From contig CAXXKZ010000005.1 in the NCBI GenBank assembly GCA_963665545.2, forward strand, positions 1 through 64,000: a stretch of 64,000 nt of DNA, in the 5' to 3' direction. This DNA is from G963665545 sp963665545 (lineage in GTDB: Bacteria; Pseudomonadota; Gammaproteobacteria; Xanthomonadales; SZUA-36). Numbering within the stretch: the first letter of the stretch is position 1; each line of letters starts with the position of its first letter. The notes beneath the pieces were generated by a model. The model worked only from the letters and a program-made list of their open reading frames with translations, made no database searches and was not told where the DNA came from. Positions 18,639-27,506 of this stretch are shown one piece after another. A program made the translations under genes and the position numbers.

Positions 18639-19490
18639 TCAGCCTCCGGATACGAAATTCATTACCAGGCTGACAAACTCTTTTTCCCTTTCAACCTGGA
18701 CCCAGTGCCCGCACTGGCCGAATACGTGCAACTGCGCGTTGGGCATGTTTGTCAGCAAACGGATGCCCAATTCCAGCGGAATCACCTGGTCCTCCCGGCC
18801 GTGCAACACCAGCGTGGGATGATTGATTCTCTGCAGCAATTTCTCGGGCACGCCTTTAACGAGCGTCGAGGCATCGTCAGCCGGCCTGGGAATTAGTTTG
18901 CGGAACGCATCCTGCGCGCCGGGACGCGCGCTCGCCTCATAGCGGGTGCGGATCATTTCCTCGGTGATGGAAGACTGGTCATATGGAAACAGCCTGAGGA
19001 TGCGTTCCATATTTTCCAGGTCCGGCTCGTAAAACCAGCCGGAGCGAAGCCCCTCGGTCATCTCGAATTCGCCGCAAGGCGTGCCGAGCAGCACCAGCTT
19101 GTCTATTCGGTCGGGATGGGAAAGCGCAGTGGCCAGGGCCAGGCCTCCGCCGAAAGAATTACCGACTATCGAGGCCTTCTCCAGACCAAGCGCGTCGAGA
19201 ATGCCCACGTAATGGGCGACCCAGACCTTGATGTTGTAGTGGGTGTTCTCGTTAAACTCGGTGTAACCAAAACCGGCTATGTCCGGCGCCAGCACACGAA
19301 AATTTTTGGCCAATGGTTGAATAACGTGCGCCCAGTTAGTCCAGGCAGACACGCCTGGGCCGGAGCCATGAAGCAAAACCAGTGGCGCCCCACTGCCTTC
19401 ATCGTGCAGGTTGGTGCGATGGCCTGCTGCCTGAATAAATTTGCCGATTGCCGAATTATTGTCACCGTCCACTAATTCGTTCTCATTCAT
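18639..19490 (-). CDS. Alpha/beta hydrolase of the meta-cleavage-product hydrolase (BphD/MhpC) group
   Basis: A 283-residue alpha/beta hydrolase. The oxyanion block is LVLLHGSGPGVSAWTNW, the nucleophile elbow GNSFGGG, the acid lies in LHGREDQVIP and the histidine in GQCGHWVQVE. The GSGPGV and GNSFGGG signatures are typical of C-C hydrolases that split the extradiol cleavage product into a dienoate and an acid. It is the first gene of the 19.5-to-12.1 kb operon. The ATG lies only 4 bp from an operator and has no visible Shine-Dalgarno, so the message may be leaderless or start at GTG 19472. No dienoate hydratase or aldolase gene is present in this window. Confidence 0.92.
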   Translation of the reverse strand: MNENELVDGDNNSAIGKFIQAAGHRTNLHDEGSGAPLVLLHGSGPGVSAWTNWAHVIQPLAKNFRVLAPDIAGFGYTEFNENTHYNIKVWVAHYVGILDALGLEKASIVGNSFGGGLALATALSHPDRIDKLVLLGTPCGEFEMTEGLRSGWFYEPDLENMERILRLFPYDQSSITEEMIRTRYEASARPGAQDAFRKLIPRPADDASTLVKGVPEKLLQRINHPTLVLHGREDQVIPLELGIRLLTNMPNAQLHVFGQCGHWVQVEREKEFVSLVMNFVSGG

Positions 19491-19494
19491 GTAA

Positions 19495-19512
19495 CGATAC
19501 GGTTCAGTATGG
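19495..19512. promoter_or_regulatory. Putative TetR-regulon operator, copy 2
   Basis: CGATAC-GGTTCA-GTATGG, one mismatch from a perfect dyad, sits directly in front of the hydrolase start codon. A bound regulator would block initiation of the meta-cleavage operon. Confidence 0.65.
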
Positions 19513-19531
19513 TTATTCGCCGCCTGATTGT

Positions 19532-19549
19532 CAATACCGTACCGTATGG
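19532..19549. promoter_or_regulatory. Putative TetR-regulon operator, copy 3
   Basis: CAATAC-CGTACC-GTATGG lies 37 bp (centre to centre) from copy 2 in the same 123-bp gap between the hydrolase start and the aminotransferase end, giving the meta-cleavage operon a double operator. Confidence 0.68.
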
Positions 19550-19613
19550 TAAGTCGGCAAGAATGAGTTTAAATGCCTGCCAGGTTCACCGATATCGGGC
19601 GACTCAGGCGAGA

Positions 19614-20825
19614 TCACAGAACAGCGGCAATTGCCCGGGCAACCGGCGCGATCCTGCCCGAGCTCAGGGCGGCAATATTGATGCGCCCTTCGGGCATCAT
19701 GTAGATACTGCTCGTCGTTTCCAGTTGCAGCATGGCCTCACTGTCCAACGGCAATAACGAGAACATGCCTTTTTGCCGGCCAATAAAGCCGAAATCCATA
19801 GCGGATGCGGCTTCCAGGGCATCGCGGAACTGGCGACGCAAGCCGTCAATACGACTGCGCATATCATCGAGTTCCCTTCGCCACAGGGCCCTCAGTTCGG
19901 CATTGTCGAGAACTTGAGCAACCGTCGCTGCACCACCATCCGGCGGCATGAAGTAAAGCCCACAGCCGATGTCGAAGATCTGGCGCGAAATGTTGTTCAT
20001 CAGTTGCCCGGCCTCAGATCCTATAACAGTCAGCGCACCCGCCCGGTCCCTGTACACACCAAATGATTTGGAAGATGAGCTTGCGATAATCGTTTCCGGC
20101 TGCCTCGCCGCCATCATCCGAGTGCCGATGACATCGGCATCAAGGCCACCACCGAAGCCGAGGTAGGCGATGTCTATATAGGGGATAAGATTCTGTTTTA
20201 AAAAGATTTCGGAAAGTGATTGCCACTGGTCTGGAGTAAGATCCTCGCCGGTGGGATTGTGACAGCAACCATGCAGCAAAACGACGTCGCCGGCACGGGC
20301 ATGACGCAGCGCAGCGCACATCCGGTCAAACTCCAGGCGGTTGGCCTGGCGGTCATAATAAGGATACTCGGCAACGCGCACGCCCGCCATCTTCAAGACG
20401 AAAATCTGGTGATCCCAGGTCGGTTGTGAAACCCAAACGGTGGCATCGGGTGATATCGTACGGATCAGCTCTGCCGCAGCTCTCAGGGCGCCACCACCAC
20501 CGGGTGTCTGGATCGACCGCACCCGGTCTTCCAGCAGTGCGGGATGATCCTCGCCGAGTAACAGACGCTCGATCAGCGAGGAGTACCTCCGGTTGCCATC
20601 CGGCGCCAGATAGTCCTTACTTTTTCGGGTTTCCAGCAGTTGCATTTCAGCCAATTGGACAGATTTCATGATGGGCGACTCACCATTTTCATCGCGATAG
20701 ACGCCAATACCCAGATCCGCTTTTGAAGGATTCTGATCGCGCCCGTAGGCCATATACACGCGCGCCAGGGGATGCACACCGAATTGTGGAATATTGCTGA
20801 ATAATGTCTGCATTTGACGTACCAT
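19614..20825 (-). CDS. Aromatic amino acid/aspartate aminotransferase (class I, TyrB/AspC type)
   Basis: A 403-residue fold-type I aminotransferase. It shows DLGIGVYRDENGESPIM at the N-terminus, QTPGGGGALRAAAEL, HGCCHNPTGEDLTPDQW, the YIDIAYLGFGGGL block and the PLP lysine in IIASSSSKSFGVYRDRAG. It transfers the amino group of an aromatic or acidic amino acid to 2-oxoglutarate. The family arginine near the C-terminus is seen in MMPEGRINIAALSSGRI. ATG 20825 is preferred over 20813; longer extensions run across the operator and the divergent promoter. It is transcribed away from tetR, with one operator between them. Confidence 0.9.
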   Translation of the reverse strand: MVRQMQTLFSNIPQFGVHPLARVYMAYGRDQNPSKADLGIGVYRDENGESPIMKSVQLAEMQLLETRKSKDYLAPDGNRRYSSLIERLLLGEDHPALLEDRVRSIQTPGGGGALRAAAELIRTISPDATVWVSQPTWDHQIFVLKMAGVRVAEYPYYDRQANRLEFDRMCAALRHARAGDVVLLHGCCHNPTGEDLTPDQWQSLSEIFLKQNLIPYIDIAYLGFGGGLDADVIGTRMMAARQPETIIASSSSKSFGVYRDRAGALTVIGSEAGQLMNNISRQIFDIGCGLYFMPPDGGAATVAQVLDNAELRALWRRELDDMRSRIDGLRRQFRDALEAASAMDFGFIGRQKGMFSLLPLDSEAMLQLETTSSIYMMPEGRINIAALSSGRIAPVARAIAAVL

Positions 20826-20928
20826 CTTCGCAGCGTGCGGCCAGCAGATAACACTGATCACCGCCGAAGCCCACAACGTGATGGGTCTCTGTACCCGGGC
20901 TGAACAATTCGAATTCCAGGTTATGTTA

Positions 20929-20946
20929 CCATACTGTAGAGTATGT
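20929..20946. promoter_or_regulatory. Putative autoregulatory TetR operator, copy 4
   Basis: CCATAC-TGTAGA-GTATGT lies between the divergent aminotransferase and tetR genes, 27 bp ahead of the tetR start. Placement next to the regulator gene is what first ties the dyad family to this TetR protein. Confidence 0.72.
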
Positions 20947-20973
20947 TTTTGAATTGGCAAGGTTGAAAAGTAT

Positions 20974-21558
20974 ATGGCCAGCAAAAATCGCGATGACAGA
21001 CTTGACCGCGGTGCCTGGGTCGAGGCGGCGCTGGATTTAATCAAGATCAGCAGCATCGAAAATGTCAGAGTCGAGCCACTTGCCAAGACACTGGGTGTGA
21101 CCAAGGGAAGTTTCTATTGGCACTTCGAGGACCGGGACGAACTGCTTCAGGCCATGTTGGAAGCCTGGCGCAAAAAAGCGACCTCGGATGTTATTGCCCG
21201 TCTCGAAAATGAGGGCATGAGTACAGAAGCAACCGTCCACAACGTGCTGCAGCTTTCATTTACTTCAAGGCATGCTTCCTCGACCACGGGTTCAGGCGCA
21301 TCCATCGAATTCGCCATTCGAGACTGGGCGAGACGGGACAAGACGGCAGCAAGGGCGGTGGCAGAAGTCGATGAACAACGGATCAGATTCAATACTCGGC
21401 TGTTCAAGAAACTGGGGTTCGAAGATGATTGGGCCAGAGCCCGGGCTTTTCTGATTTACTGCTTCAATTTCGGTGACGGATTTATCACCAACGATCTCCC
21501 TGACGAGGAAAAAGATCACATGCGCGAACTGTGCATCGAATTCCTCAGTCAGCAATGA
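20974..21558 (+). CDS. TetR/AcrR family transcriptional regulator
   Basis: A 194-residue protein. The N-terminal helix-turn-helix spans about residues 12-57: RGAWVEAALDLI, VRVEPLAKTLGVTKGSFYWHFEDRDELLQAM, the classic TetR pattern with the SFYWHF recognition helix. The C-terminal ligand domain is helical (IEFAIRDWARRDKTAARAVAEVDEQR). TetR proteins usually repress from dyads of about 16-20 bp and are released by a pathway compound. A matching dyad lies in its own promoter and ten more lie upstream of other genes of this catabolic region, so it is the best local candidate for the master regulator. No biochemical proof can be read from sequence. Confidence 0.93.
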   Translation: MASKNRDDRLDRGAWVEAALDLIKISSIENVRVEPLAKTLGVTKGSFYWHFEDRDELLQAMLEAWRKKATSDVIARLENEGMSTEATVHNVLQLSFTSRHASSTTGSGASIEFAIRDWARRDKTAARAVAEVDEQRIRFNTRLFKKLGFEDDWARARAFLIYCFNFGDGFITNDLPDEEKDHMRELCIEFLSQQ

Positions 21559-21675
21559 GAAAATTTGATCGAAGAAATGCTTGAAAAGACGGCGACAGAC
21601 TGGGGAGTGGCTTTCTTGAACGGTCGTTTTGTTGACGCTCTGTATTTGAAAACCACCTGGATTGAGTTGACTTAG

Positions 21676-22752
21676 GGCGCCGCCATTTCCATCAAAATCA
21701 TTGGTCCGCATCTGCAGATGCTTTCCGGCTCCGCGGTCAAGGGGGTCGTGTTGCGTGAAGAACTGCCTGATGGCGCCGAGGAATTCTTCTTCCCGGCAAC
21801 CGCTGCCCAGAGCCGCCAGCTGGTTCAATACCAGGTGGACCGAAAGGTCGATTTCATCAAGACCTACAACTTCATCCCACGCCAGGCGTACTTTGCCCTG
21901 GCCGAAGCGGCCGGCCGGGCAGGGCTCGAATTTGCTGGACATGTACCCGGCGCTGTATCCGTGATGGAAGCAGCCGAAGCAGGCCAGCGTTCCATCGAGC
22001 ATGCCCGTGCAATTCCATACGACTGCAGTTCCTATGGTTCCGAATATCGCGAAGCCATCCGGCGCTACTCTGAGTTGGAACCGTCGTCAGCGGTGCCTGG
22101 CCACGAAGACCGGCTTAGAAAAACAATGCAGGGTTTTGACCTGTCCCGATGCAAGAAGGTGCTGGCCACGCTGAGGGAAAACGATGTCTATTACGTGCCC
22201 ACGCACCTGACCCGGGAGGCAGATGCACGCGCACCTGACGCAGATTATCGCAACGACTCCAGGCGCAAATACATCCCCAAACCCCTGCACGACTGGTGGG
22301 TATCAGATTGGGACAAGACGGCCTCGAACTCCAGCACCGTAAAGGATCTGTTCCGACAGTTCTTCGATCACGGCTTGATGATCACCGGCCTGGCCCACCA
22401 GGCCGGCGTCAAAGTGATGGTCGGCACCGACACCCCCGACGCGGGCGTCTACGCAGGGTTCAGCTACCACGACGAATTGGTTCACCTGGCCAACGCGGGG
22501 CTCGAGCCCATGGACATACTGCGTGCAGCGAGCACCGTACCAGCCGACTATTTTGGGTTGTCCGAGACCTATGGCGGTGTAGCAGGAGGAATGATCGCGG
22601 ATCTGATTTTGCTGAATGACAATCCGCTTGATGATATTCGAAATACGCAGTCAATAGTCGCCGTCATTTTCAGCGGGCGGACATTCGACCGTGCCGCACT
22701 CGATGACATGCTCATGAGCGTCGAAACCTACGTCAAAACTTTTGATCAATAG
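21676..22752 (+). pseudogene. Amidohydrolase remnant lacking the N-terminal metal-binding part
   Basis: The open frame begins after a TAG at 21673 and carries only the C-terminal two thirds of an imidazolonepropionase/prolidase-like amidohydrolase. Visible are KVDFIKTYNF (the lysine region), FAGHVPGAVS and RSIEHARAI (metal histidines), VMVGTDTPDAG (catalytic aspartate) and the C-terminal GMIADLILLNDNPLDDI. The family's first 150-200 residues, with the HxH motif and beta-sandwich half, are missing; upstream sequence to the tetR stop shows no such region. The first ATG in frame is 21718. It is probably a decayed 5'-deleted gene, although a short protein could still be made. Confidence 0.75.
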
Positions 22753-22798
22753 GCAGAATTTCCGAAGTCCCGCAGAGATGTTGCCCGAATGAGGCACT

Positions 22799-24085
22799 TC
22801 ATCGCACCACGCTGTAGGGCGCCGGGTCAATTTCAGGTTTTCGCCCATCGATCAGGTCTGCAAGCAATCCGGCCGAGCCGGCCGCCATGGTGAATCCCAG
22901 CGAACCATGGCCGCTGTTGACCCACAATCCGGCCAGCGGTGACTCGCCGATGTATGGCAGTCCGTCCGCACTAACGGGCCGGATGCCCGCCCAGCGCGTT
23001 GCCGAAGATTGGTCAATCCCCTGGTCTATCCCCAAATTTATCCGCTGAGCGACCCTGGGGAACAGACCTTGCAACAGCTTGAACAGGTGTTGGGTGCAGG
23101 CATCATTGTCCGACAGGTCCATACCACCGAACTCCGCCACGCCGGCAACGCGCAGGCGGCGGCCCAGCGTAATGACGCCGCCGTACATGGCATCATCCAT
23201 GATTGGAATGGCAGGAAGTTCGACGCCCTCCTCGATGTTCAGGGTCAGTGAGTAGCCCTTTACGGGACATACGGCAATGCGGATGCCACAGGGTTTGAGC
23301 AATGCGCGCGTGGTGTTGCCCGCGCACACGACAACCCTGTCCGCGGTGATCGGTCCCCGGCTGGTTTCGACAGCGCTGATGGCCGAGCGAACCGACTTAA
23401 TACCCGTTACTGCGGTATTGAGACAAATCTCGCCGCCAAGCTTGACGATTTCATCGCCCAAGCCCTGACAAAACAAAGCGGCATCACCCCCTTCGTCATC
23501 GGGTGCAAACACGGAACCTTGCAGTTCGCCGGCAATGGCGCTCAATGCCGGTTCAACGGCCACGGTCTGCTCGCGATCCAGCACCTCAAAACGCAGACCG
23601 AAAGGCCGCAGCAAACTGGCCTGGGCAGTGGCCTCATCCAGCGCCTCCTGTGTCCGACAGACCTTTAGAGACCCCCGCAGGCAGGCATCGTATTGAATGT
23701 TCGTTTGCGCCCTCAACCCGCCCATTTTGTGAATTGACCAGGCCGCCAAGCGGTAACTGGCCTGCATGGCAGGAAGGTGTTTTGACGCCGAGCAATGGCG
23801 AATGAACCGCACCAGCCACGGGATCATTGCAGGCATTGCGGCGGCGCGAACAATCACGGCACTTTCGGCACCAAAGATCGAATTGAACAAGTGACGATGA
23901 AAGCCCGGACGATTCCACGGGAAGGAACTCGACGGAACCAACAATCCACCATTCGCAAAGCTGGTCAACTGACCGACCTGATCGCCATCCTCAATCACTT
24001 GCACAAGGTGACCGCGTGAGGCCAGCTCAAAGGCGGTCGTCAGGCCGATAAGACCCGCCCCGACAATGATGATCTTATCTGTCAC
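22799..24085 (-). CDS. D-amino acid dehydrogenase-like FAD oxidoreductase (DadA type)
   Basis: A flavoprotein of about 428 residues of the DAO family: dinucleotide motif IIIVGAGLIGLTTAFELASRG at the start, FANGGLLVPSSSFPWN (DadA-like flavin contact), GGDAALFCQGLGDEI, VVVCAGNTTRALL, and the late WAGIRPVSADGLPYIGES with the GSLGFTMAAGSA end. DadA deaminates D-amino acids to 2-oxo acids, feeding electrons to the respiratory chain. The GTG at 24085 is chosen as start: the longer reading frame to 24142 would place the operator at 24120-24137 inside the gene. Divergent from the second ThDP enzyme, suggesting 2-oxo acid production followed by decarboxylation. Confidence 0.87.
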   Translation of the reverse strand: MTDKIIIVGAGLIGLTTAFELASRGHLVQVIEDGDQVGQLTSFANGGLLVPSSSFPWNRPGFHRHLFNSIFGAESAVIVRAAAMPAMIPWLVRFIRHCSASKHLPAMQASYRLAAWSIHKMGGLRAQTNIQYDACLRGSLKVCRTQEALDEATAQASLLRPFGLRFEVLDREQTVAVEPALSAIAGELQGSVFAPDDEGGDAALFCQGLGDEIVKLGGEICLNTAVTGIKSVRSAISAVETSRGPITADRVVVCAGNTTRALLKPCGIRIAVCPVKGYSLTLNIEEGVELPAIPIMDDAMYGGVITLGRRLRVAGVAEFGGMDLSDNDACTQHLFKLLQGLFPRVAQRINLGIDQGIDQSSATRWAGIRPVSADGLPYIGESPLAGLWVNSGHGSLGFTMAAGSAGLLADLIDGRKPEIDPAPYSVVR

Positions 24086-24119
24086 AGCCAGAATTTTGCA
24101 CCAGATTGCGAGATTTGTA

Positions 24120-24137
24120 CCATACGCATCAGTATTG
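24120..24137. promoter_or_regulatory. Putative TetR-regulon operator, copy 5
   Basis: CCATAC-GCATCA-GTATTG, 35 bp upstream of the GTG start of the DadA-like gene. Confidence 0.68.
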
Positions 24138-24236
24138 TACACTAACCGGGAGGAACGCGCTCACCGGATTAGATCTATAAGATATTGATATATCTATTCT
24201 TAGAAACAATACGAATGTCAACCTGACTCGCACATT

Positions 24237-24254
24237 CCATACTGTACCGTATTG
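24237..24254. promoter_or_regulatory. Putative TetR-regulon operator, copy 6
   Basis: CCATAC-TGTACC-GTATTG, 31 bp upstream of the ThDP enzyme start at 24285. Copies 5 and 6 each serve one arm of the divergent promoter. Single CAATAC half-sites nearby (24207 and around 24256) were not counted. Confidence 0.7.
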
Positions 24255-24284
24255 ACAATACAACACGAGGCCAAGGAACACCCA

Positions 24285-25913
24285 ATGAACGTCGCTGAAT
24301 TGATCGCCGAGATTCTGGAAATAGAGAAAATCGACAAACTGTTCGCATATCCGGTCAATCCACTCACCGAAACCGTGGCGGCCAGGGGCATACGCCCCAT
24401 TATTGTTCGCCAGGAGCGCGTCGGCGTCCACATGGCCGATGCGGTGTCACGCTTGTCCAGCGGCGACGAGATCGGGGTTTTCGCAATGCAGCACGGCCCG
24501 GGAATAGAAAACAGCTTCGGCGGCGTGGCGCAGGCTTTTGGCGACTCGGTGCCAGTACTGGTCATCGCCGCGGGGTATTTACAACCCCAAAGCCAAATTG
24601 CGCCCAATTTCAGCGCCAGGCTCAATTACCAGCATATCACCAAGCATGTTGAGACCATTACGCTGGCCAGCGAAGCCGAAAATGTCATGCGGCGGGCATT
24701 CTCGCGCCTGCGCAATGGCCCGCGCGGCCCGGTATTGGTCGAAGTGCCCTGGGATGTATTCCTCGCTGAACACGAAGGACCGGTGACCTACACCCCGGTG
24801 GTCACGGCGAAAACCGCGCCACACATGCCTGCAGTGAGCGCCGCAGTTGAGGCCATCAAGAACGCCAGGCGCCCGCTGATCTATGCCGGTCAGGGCGTGC
24901 ACTATGCCCGGGCCTGGGGCGAACTCAAAGCGCTGGCGGAAAGGCTGGGTGCGCCGGTAACAACCAGCCTGCAGGGCAAGAGCGCATTTCCTGAGACTCA
25001 TGCGCTGTCTCTCGGATCCGGGGGCTGTGCGCTACCCGAGGCGGTGCACCATTTCACCCAAGCGGCCGATGTCATTTTCGGCATTGGCTGCAGTTTTACC
25101 GAAAACGACTATGCGCTGACTATTCCGGGCGGCAAAACCATCATCCATGCCACGCTGGAGGCCGACCATCTGAACAAGGATGTGCGCGCTCAGCACGCAC
25201 TGCTGGGTGACGCAAAACTGATCCTTGAGGCCATGCTTGAAGAACTGGGACATTACGAAAACCCCGCGCAGAAACAGGCCACCGAAGAGGAGATCGCTGC
25301 GGTCAAGACAAAGTGGCTGTCCGAGTGGCGTGCGAAGCTCGATTCGGACGAAGTGCCATTCACTCCCTACCGGGTGATCCGGGACTTGCACCGGACGGTG
25401 GACCTGGACAACACCATCATCACCCACGACTCGGGCAGCCCCAGAGACCAACTGTCTCCCTTCTGGGAAACGACCGTTCCTCTGAGCTACATCGGCTGGG
25501 GCAAAACCACCCTGTTGGGGACGGGACTGGGTTATGCGCTGGGCGCAAAAGTCGCACAGCCTGACAAGCTTTGCATCAATATCTGGGGCGATGCCGCCAT
25601 CGGATTCACCGGGATGGACTTTGAAACTGCCGTTCGACACGACATCCCGATACTGTCCGTATTGTTCAATAACCTCTGTATGGCGGCCGAACTGGGCTGG
25701 ATGCCGGTGTCAACCGAGAAGTTTGACAGTACCGCCATTTCCGGCGATTACGCCGCATTCGCGCGGGCGTTGGGCGGCTATGGCGAGCGCGTGACGGAAC
25801 TCGAAGAGATTATTCCGGCGATCAAACGCGGTATCGCGGAAACCAGGAAAGGCAATCCGGTGCTACTGGAATTCATGACTTCCAGGGAGACCGCCCGCTC
25901 TGTGTACAAATAG
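24285..25913 (+). CDS. ThDP-requiring acetolactate synthase-like enzyme (second copy type)
   Basis: A 542-residue ThDP enzyme, only distantly similar to the one at 12-13.7 kb. PYR domain: NVAELIAEILEIEKIDKLFAYP, and the glutamate in IIVRQERVGVHMADAVSRLS. Central domain: RRPLIYAGQGVHYARAW. PP domain: the GDG motif appears as GDAAIGFTGMDFETAVR with LFNNLCM after it, so the canonical GDG glycine is replaced by alanine (GDA), which is tolerated in several catabolic family members. ATG 24285 follows AAGGA. It probably decarboxylates or ligates a 2-oxo acid made by the divergent DadA-like enzyme; the exact reaction is unknown. Confidence 0.87.
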   Translation: MNVAELIAEILEIEKIDKLFAYPVNPLTETVAARGIRPIIVRQERVGVHMADAVSRLSSGDEIGVFAMQHGPGIENSFGGVAQAFGDSVPVLVIAAGYLQPQSQIAPNFSARLNYQHITKHVETITLASEAENVMRRAFSRLRNGPRGPVLVEVPWDVFLAEHEGPVTYTPVVTAKTAPHMPAVSAAVEAIKNARRPLIYAGQGVHYARAWGELKALAERLGAPVTTSLQGKSAFPETHALSLGSGGCALPEAVHHFTQAADVIFGIGCSFTENDYALTIPGGKTIIHATLEADHLNKDVRAQHALLGDAKLILEAMLEELGHYENPAQKQATEEEIAAVKTKWLSEWRAKLDSDEVPFTPYRVIRDLHRTVDLDNTIITHDSGSPRDQLSPFWETTVPLSYIGWGKTTLLGTGLGYALGAKVAQPDKLCINIWGDAAIGFTGMDFETAVRHDIPILSVLFNNLCMAAELGWMPVSTEKFDSTAISGDYAAFARALGGYGERVTELEEIIPAIKRGIAETRKGNPVLLEFMTSRETARSVYK

Positions 25914-25920
25914 GTGGCTG

Positions 25921-27438
25921 TCAATGCGGCGCGAGGCGGCTGGCGTGTAGCATGTCGTGAAATATGTAATTCTGTTCGACAACGCCACTGAACAAATGGG
26001 CATCGGGCCCTGCCGCATAGATCATCACATCGCCCGGGCTGTGGTTTGCCAGGGGCGTGGGAAACGCCGAGTACTGCCGGTAGTTGTAATCGGCCGTGTC
26101 GACTTGTGAAGGGTCTGCACGTTACCCGTCTTCGCCAAGCCGGCGACTTTCTGGATCTGAGATCGGACCGTCACCCGAAGGACCGGTGCTGTAAAGGATG
26201 GTTGTGTAAGGCTTGCCAGACCCATCGGTAGAATCACCGGCCAATCCGAAGATGGGGGCGCCACGGCCCGCGGAGCCGGCCAACACCATGGAGTGATCGT
26301 GGTCGGCGGTCACAATGACGAGTGTTTCTGAGCGCTCGGTTCTGTCCAGTGCCAGTTGCACCGCCTTGGCAAGCTCGATGGTTTCACCCAGCGCCCTGGC
26401 GGCATTGCCGATATGGTGCGCCTGGTCTATTCGACCCCCCTCCACGAGCAGGAAGTAACCCTTGCCCGAAGCCGACAATCTGTCTATGGCCGCCACCGTC
26501 ATCTCAGACAGCGCCGGTTCGGCAGGCGCACGGGCAGCCCGATCCTTTTCAAAAGACATGTAGCTGGCGTGGAACAGACGCAATATTGGTCCCGAATTCG
26601 GTGCTTCTGCGGCCAGGGCCTGGGCGGACCATACGACGCTGGCATTGTCATACCTTGATTGCCACTCAAGCACCAGGTTGCGGCCATCGGCCCGCTTGCC
26701 CGTGATGCGGCCATCTGGCGAAGTTGTACCCACAGGCAAGAAATGGGCGCCACCACCACCCAGGATAAGATCTGGCCCATCACCGAATGGTTGGGTCACG
26801 AGCTGTACGGCAAAGTCTGTGCATCCCGCTGCAACCGCTTCAGGAGGCAGCATGGTGTCGACCTCCCAGGCATCTGTTGGGCCGTGGGCATAGGCTGCCG
26901 CCGCTGTGGCATCGGTCACCCGGCTGGTCGTGATCAGACCCGTTGACCAGCCCGACGATTCCGCAATCTCCAGGAAACTCCGCACCGAATGTTTCATCCC
27001 CGATTCGCAGTCATCGACCACGACATCCCCGCTGACACCGATCACGCCCCGGCGAGTCTTGACGCCCGACAGCATGGTGGTTGCGGCGCCTGCTGAATCG
27101 GGCGTCTGGGCGTCGGTATTGTAGGTCTTGGCGACGGCGACATGAGGCAGGCGCTCAAAGCTCAGCAAGTTCTCCTCGCCACTCTCACCACGCCGCTGGC
27201 CTTCCAGAATTCGCGCGGCGGTAACTGTCGCCACACCCATGCCATCACCGATGAATAAAATGACGTTGCGAGCCGGTCCTGGAATGCTTGGACGTGCAAC
27301 TCTGTTCGCCAGTGCTTCCTGACCAGACAGATACCAGGCATCCTGCAGTTGCGGCAGTGAATCATCGCCGACCGCGCACGCCGAGAGCATCAGGTTTAGT
27401 ACAGTCAGTATTGCTCCAGGACAAAGCTGTCGTTTCAT
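25921..27438 (-). pseudogene. Lipoprotein alkaline phosphatase interrupted by an in-frame ochre stop
   Basis: An alkaline phosphatase superfamily enzyme. A lipoprotein signal is visible (LNLMLSAC). Motifs: NVILFIGDGMGVATVTAAR (first metal aspartate), TPDSAGAATTMLSG (phosphorylated serine), LLVEGGRIDQAHH (metal ligands) and VTADHDHSMVLAG. A TAA at 26122-26124 lies in the same frame after RRLGEDG, and the reading continues RADPSQVDTADYNYRQYSAFPTPLANHSPGDVMI... to a TGA at 25921, including the conserved GPDAHLFSGVVEQNYI C-terminus with the histidine-metal region. One base change would restore the gene. Convergent with the ThDP gene, 7 bp apart. Confidence 0.85.
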
Positions 27439-27506
27439 CACGACGGGTTACTCCACGACTCGCTCACACTCCAATGGACGGGGTTGGGGTTGGGATCGTA
27501 AATGTT

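Noticed and set aside
21292..22002. Minus-strand frame of 236 codons over the tetR end and the amidohydrolase remnant
   Set aside because: It crosses two recognisable plus-strand genes and has no domain of its own.
24207..24265. Additional CAATAC half-sites near the DadA/ThDP promoter
   Set aside because: They lack a matching right arm at the 6-bp spacing, so they were not counted as operators.
4539..26124. Stop-codon reassignment as an explanation of the in-frame TAG and TAA
   Set aside because: Neighbouring genes end normally on TAG, TAA and TGA, and the two interruptions use different stops; simple mutation or sequence error is more likely.
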